NCBI RefSeq assembly: GCF_029168945.1
Contig: NC_083604.1
Span: 75,656,211-75,720,210, forward strand
Direction: 5' to 3'
Source of the DNA: Cannabis sativa
Taxonomy: Eukaryota; Streptophyta; Magnoliopsida; Rosales; Cannabaceae
Length of the DNA: 64,000 nt
The translations under genes and the position numbers were made by a program. Below the pieces are notes generated by a model. That model worked only from the letters and a program-made list of their open reading frames with translations. It searched no databases and was not told the origin of the DNA. Shown here piece after piece: positions 60,462 to 64,000 of this stretch. Position 1 is the first letter of the stretch; every line of letters begins with the position of its first letter.

Positions 60462-63400
60462 ATGAATGTGTTAAGTTGGAATTGTCGTGGGCTTGGGAAC
60501 CAGCGGGCTTTTCAATTCCTTAAGGAGATTGTGTCTCAAAAGAAACCCAATTTTATTTTCCTTTGTGAAACAAAAAGTGACAAAAGCAAAATGCAAAGAG
60601 TGGGCCGTGCTTTGGGCTTTGAAGGAATGTTCATTGTGGAAGCCCAAGGAAGTGCTGGGGGATTGGTTATGTTCTGGCGTTTTCAAGCAGAGGGTCGACT
60701 TCTTGGCTACTCAACAAACCATATCGACATCATGGTTTCTTCACCAGAGAGAGGCGAGCGGAGGTTAACGGGTGTCTATGGGGAACCAGTTCGAAACAGA
60801 CGACATTTAACATGGGAGCTCCTTCGGTTCCTATCAAGAGATTCCAATCTCCCATGGTGTGTAATCGGGGACTTAAACAATGTGATGAGGCAGGAAGATA
60901 AAAGAGGAGGTCGGCGTTATCCGCACCAGTTGATAACTGGTTTCCAACAAGCATTGACGGACTGCAATTTACATGACATGGAATTGACGGGTTATCCATT
61001 TACATGGGAGAAAGGCCGAGGCACTCAAAACTGGGTAGAGGTGCGGCTTGACAGAGCACTGATCACTCCAACTTTTTCTCAGGTTTTTCCTCTTGCTGTT
61101 CTCACTAATTTGGAATTATCATCTTCTGACCATTGCCCAATTCTCTTGGAACCCGACATTGTTCAACAATTCACTCCTAGCCGTACCTTTAAATTTGAAA
61201 ATGCCTGGTTCAAAGAGCCGTTGTGTTTTGAGCTTATCCGCGACTGCTAGGATGCTTCAATAGACAACAATTTAGCAGCAAAAATAAAGAAGTGTGCCGA
61301 TGTGCCTGGTCCTTGGGGAAAAGAAATCACAGGTAATTTTAAACTGAGAATTAGAAAGTGTAAAGTTGAACTTGCAAACCTGAAAAATAAGAGAGATTCT
61401 CACTCAGTTCAAAGATACAGTGATGTAAAAAAACAATTGTTTAAAGTGCTCGACCAAAGAGAAGCTTTCTGGAAACAACGTTCAAAACAGTTATGGTTGA
61501 AAGAGGGGGATCAAAACAGTAGCTATTTTCACAAAACTGCTACTACTCGAAAAAGGCATAATCAGATTGATCGGTTGCAAGATGGCCATGGTAATTGGGT
61601 ATATTGGGAGAATGGATTACCAATGGAAATTACTAGTTACTTTAACAATCTTTTCCAATCGGCAGGAGGCACTTTCCAGGAGATAATTGATTGTGTTAAC
61701 ACCTCTATTCCTGAAATAGCTCATGAAGAATTCCGTCAACCAGTTACAGAAGAAGAGGTCAAAAGAGCAGTTTTTCAGATGCACCCCGACAAAAGCCCAG
61801 GGCCAGACGGTATGACACCAGCCTTTTATCAAAAAAGTTGGTCAATTGTAGGCAAGGATGTAATTCAAATGGTTCACAATTTTCTTGCTACTGGAGAGTT
61901 TGAAGAGGGCTGCGCCGATGCCAATATTGTTCTAATCCCGAAGAACAAGAAACCCGAGAACATGACTCAACTTCGGCCAATTGCTCTGTGTAATGTGTCC
62001 TATAAAATCATAACTAAGGTTGTGGTTAACCGCATGAAGCCTTTCATGGACAGAGTGGTGTCGGAGAATCAAAGCGCCTTCATACCAGGTAGACTCATTT
62101 CAGATAATGTGCTTATTTCTTTTGAAGTCTTACATTATTTGAAGAGAAAGCGGAAATGGAAAGATGGTTTCATGGCGCTAAAGCTTGACATGAGCAAAGC
62201 CTACGACAGAATAGAATGGAATTTCCTTGAAGCCATGCTCCATAAGCTAGGCTTTGAAAACTGGTGGACTAGGCGTCTAGTGAAGTGTGTTTCTTCAGCG
62301 TGCTATACAGTGATTCATGGTAGACACGAAATCGGCCCCATCATTCCTTCAAGAGGTATTAGACAGGGAGATCCACTATCCCTCTATCTTTTTATCCTAT
62401 GTGCTGAGGGCCTTTCAGCGATCCTACAACGATACGAAGCACGTGGTTTATTACATGGTTGCAAAGTTGCAAATGGTGCCCCCCGAATATCGCATATGTT
62501 ATTTGCGGACGACAGTTACCTATATTGTAAGGCAACTATGGAAGAAACTACAAGAGTACAAGAGGTGTTGAGCAAATTTGAAGAGGCTTCAGGTCAGAAA
62601 GTTAACTACTCTAAGTCCTCTATTTTTTTCAGCACTAACACAACCTTGTCAACTCGTAACAATATTAGCCAAAGGCTCGGCATGTCTATAGCAGGGACTA
62701 ATAGTCTATATCTTGGACTTCCTAGCACCATATCTCGCAACAAGACAGCTGTTTTTGGTTACTTAAAGGAGCGAGTTCGAAAACGAATTGACGGTTGGGA
62801 ATCAAAATTCCTTTCTCGGGCAGGGAAAGAGATTTTAATAAAAACTGTGGCTCAATCTCTACCAAGCTATGCTATGAGCGTGTTCCTAATTCCAATTGAC
62901 ATTACTCGGGAGATGGAGAAAATTATGACAAAGCTTTGGTGGCAATCTTCTAACAAGTCAGGAAAAGGGATCCATTGGCTTTCTTGGGACCGACTGTGTA
63001 CTCACAAGAAAAAAGGGGGTATGGGCTTTCGTCATCTTCGTGATTTTAACTTGTCACTTCTTGGCAAGCAAGGTTGGCGACTCCTAGTGCAACCCGACTC
63101 TCTCGTTGCCAAGATTTTTAAGGCTCGCTACTACCCCAACAACTCTTATCTTGATGCCTCTCTAGGTAACAATCCTAGTTTTGTTTGGCGTAGTGTATGG
63201 GAAGCGCAACAACTTGTAAGGAAAGGTCTTCGTTGGTGTGTAGGAGATGGAACTGAAATCAATGTTCTTAACGAACCATGGCTGCCTTGTTCTGATAATC
63301 CTTATGTCTCTACTTCTCATCCTAGCTTAATTGGTGCTAAAGTCCATAGCCTAATGAAGATAAATGACACAGGTTGGGATATGGAAATTTTAGAAGATTT

Positions 63401-64000
63401 ATTTGAGGAAAGAGATAGAAGATTGATAGTGAAAATTCCCTTGCAACAATCGGCAGCTAAAGATACATTGACATGGGCATATGAAGCTTCGGGTATATAC
63501 TCAGTCAAAAGTGCCTACAAGCTCCTCCAACAAGTTAATGGTAGATGGGATAATGATGATGATGCTGCATCAACTTTCTGGGCTACTATGTGGCGTCTAA
63601 AAATCCCTCCTAAAGTGAAGAATACTCTTTGGCGTGCGGGTAAGAACTGCCTTCCTACTCTTTGTATGCTGCAAACGAAGAGAGTTAATGTTAACTCTCT
63701 CTGCCCGATTTGTAGAGAGGAAGAAGAGACTATATTACATGCCTTGGTCACTTGTTCACACATAAAACAAGTTTGGGATCGAGTAGGAATTGGTACAAAT
63801 ATCACCCCCGATATCACTCTTTTTCTTGACTGGTGCATTCGGGTTTTTACTGGTGCCGACTCAAGCAAAAGATGCTTAATTGCAACACTTTGTTGGGCGA
63901 TTTGGAGTGCCCGAAATGATTTTGTTTGGCAAAAAAAGGTGGTAAACGCTGACAGAATTGTAGTGTTAGCTAGAGGTTATCTTGATCAATGGACAAATGC
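60462..64000 (+). pseudogene. LINE ORF2 (endonuclease, RT, zf-RVT) with one premature TAG, partial
   Basis: Codons 1-262 encode an intact APE-like endonuclease (MNVLSWNCRGLGN, CETK, GDLNNV, SSSDHCPIL). Codon 263 (61248-61250) is TAG in the sequence DC-stop-DAS, where a Trp codon TGG is likely. The same frame then stays open to the window end, with KSPGPDGM, LRPIALCNVSYKI, KLDMSKAYDRIEWN, GIRQGDPLS and FADD at 681-684 for reverse transcriptase, then a zf-RVT region (CPICREEEETILHALVTCSH). The RNase H domain should follow beyond the window. Apart from the single stop the frame is undamaged, so loss of function is recent, or this allele differs from active copies. Confidence 0.85.

Larger units (their letters stand above)
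58980..64000 (+). mobile_element. Second L1-type LINE, nearly intact, cut by window edge
   Basis: A 5' leader, ORF1 and ORF2 in tandem, with ORF2 still open at the last base of the window. It is a different lineage from the LINE at 46612: ORF1 and ORF2 are separated by 14 bp instead of overlapping, and the proteins are clearly diverged. The exact 5' end and the target duplication cannot be set because the 3' end is outside. One nonsense codon interrupts ORF2 (61248-61250). Confidence 0.85.

Noticed and set aside
62317..62571. 84-codon frame within the second LINE
   Set aside because: It is a shadow of ORF2 in another frame; the real frame carries the RT motifs GIRQGDPLS and FADD.

Overview
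This window is nuclear DNA of a dicot plant. The evidence is GT-AG introns throughout, AT-rich intergenic DNA, a nuclear psbO gene with a plastid transit peptide, COR413, NPH3 and wall-associated-kinase families, plant-type LINEs (DUF4283 ORF1 and an ORF2 carrying RNase H), and a snoRNA cluster behind a telo-box promoter. Gene structure and protein similarity fit a eudicot, possibly Rosales, but the species cannot be fixed from the sequence alone.

Layout. 1-5.8 kb: the end of an LTR, a dead LINE tail, AT-rich spacer and a hAT-like MITE. 5.8-10.4 kb: a WAKL14-type receptor kinase (+). 10.8-14.1 kb: dead LINE pieces (-), one split by a solo LTR. 14.3-14.8 kb: a small plastid protein (-). 15.0-16.1 kb: two 418-bp MULE-type MITEs in inverted orientation. 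17.75-20.6 kb: the histone chaperone NASP (+). 22.3 kb: a small Cys-rich protein (+). 25.7-28.1 kb: a BTB/NPH3 protein (+). 28.3-29.7 kb: a LINE tail and a truncated Copia element. 29.7-33.6 kb: repeat-rich spacer. 33.9-35.45 kb: COR413 plasma-membrane protein (+). 36.8-38.15 kb: a polycistronic C/D snoRNA cluster (three U15 copies, two 25S guides, one apparent U6 guide). 38.5-39.5 kb: a solo LTR. 42.5-46.4 kb: Notchless/NLE1, 13 exons (-). 46.6-52.5 kb: an intact full-length LINE with perfect target-site duplications. 53.5-55.4 kb: a Ty3/gypsy RT relic and a solo LTR. 56.0-57.9 kb: psbO (+). 59-64 kb: a second LINE, with one nonsense codon in ORF2, cut by the window edge.

The host genes are ordinary unlinked single-copy plant genes, not a pathway cluster. 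NLE1 and the snoRNA cluster both serve ribosome biogenesis and both have telo-box promoter motifs. The most notable items are the snoRNA unit, especially a member whose two guide segments match adjacent parts of U6 snRNA and which holds two perfect hairpins, and the apparently coding-competent LINE about 220 bp upstream of the NLE1 start codon. Exon joins were worked out by hand from splice signals, reading frame and family similarity. Ribosomal and snRNA target matches rest on remembered reference sequence.
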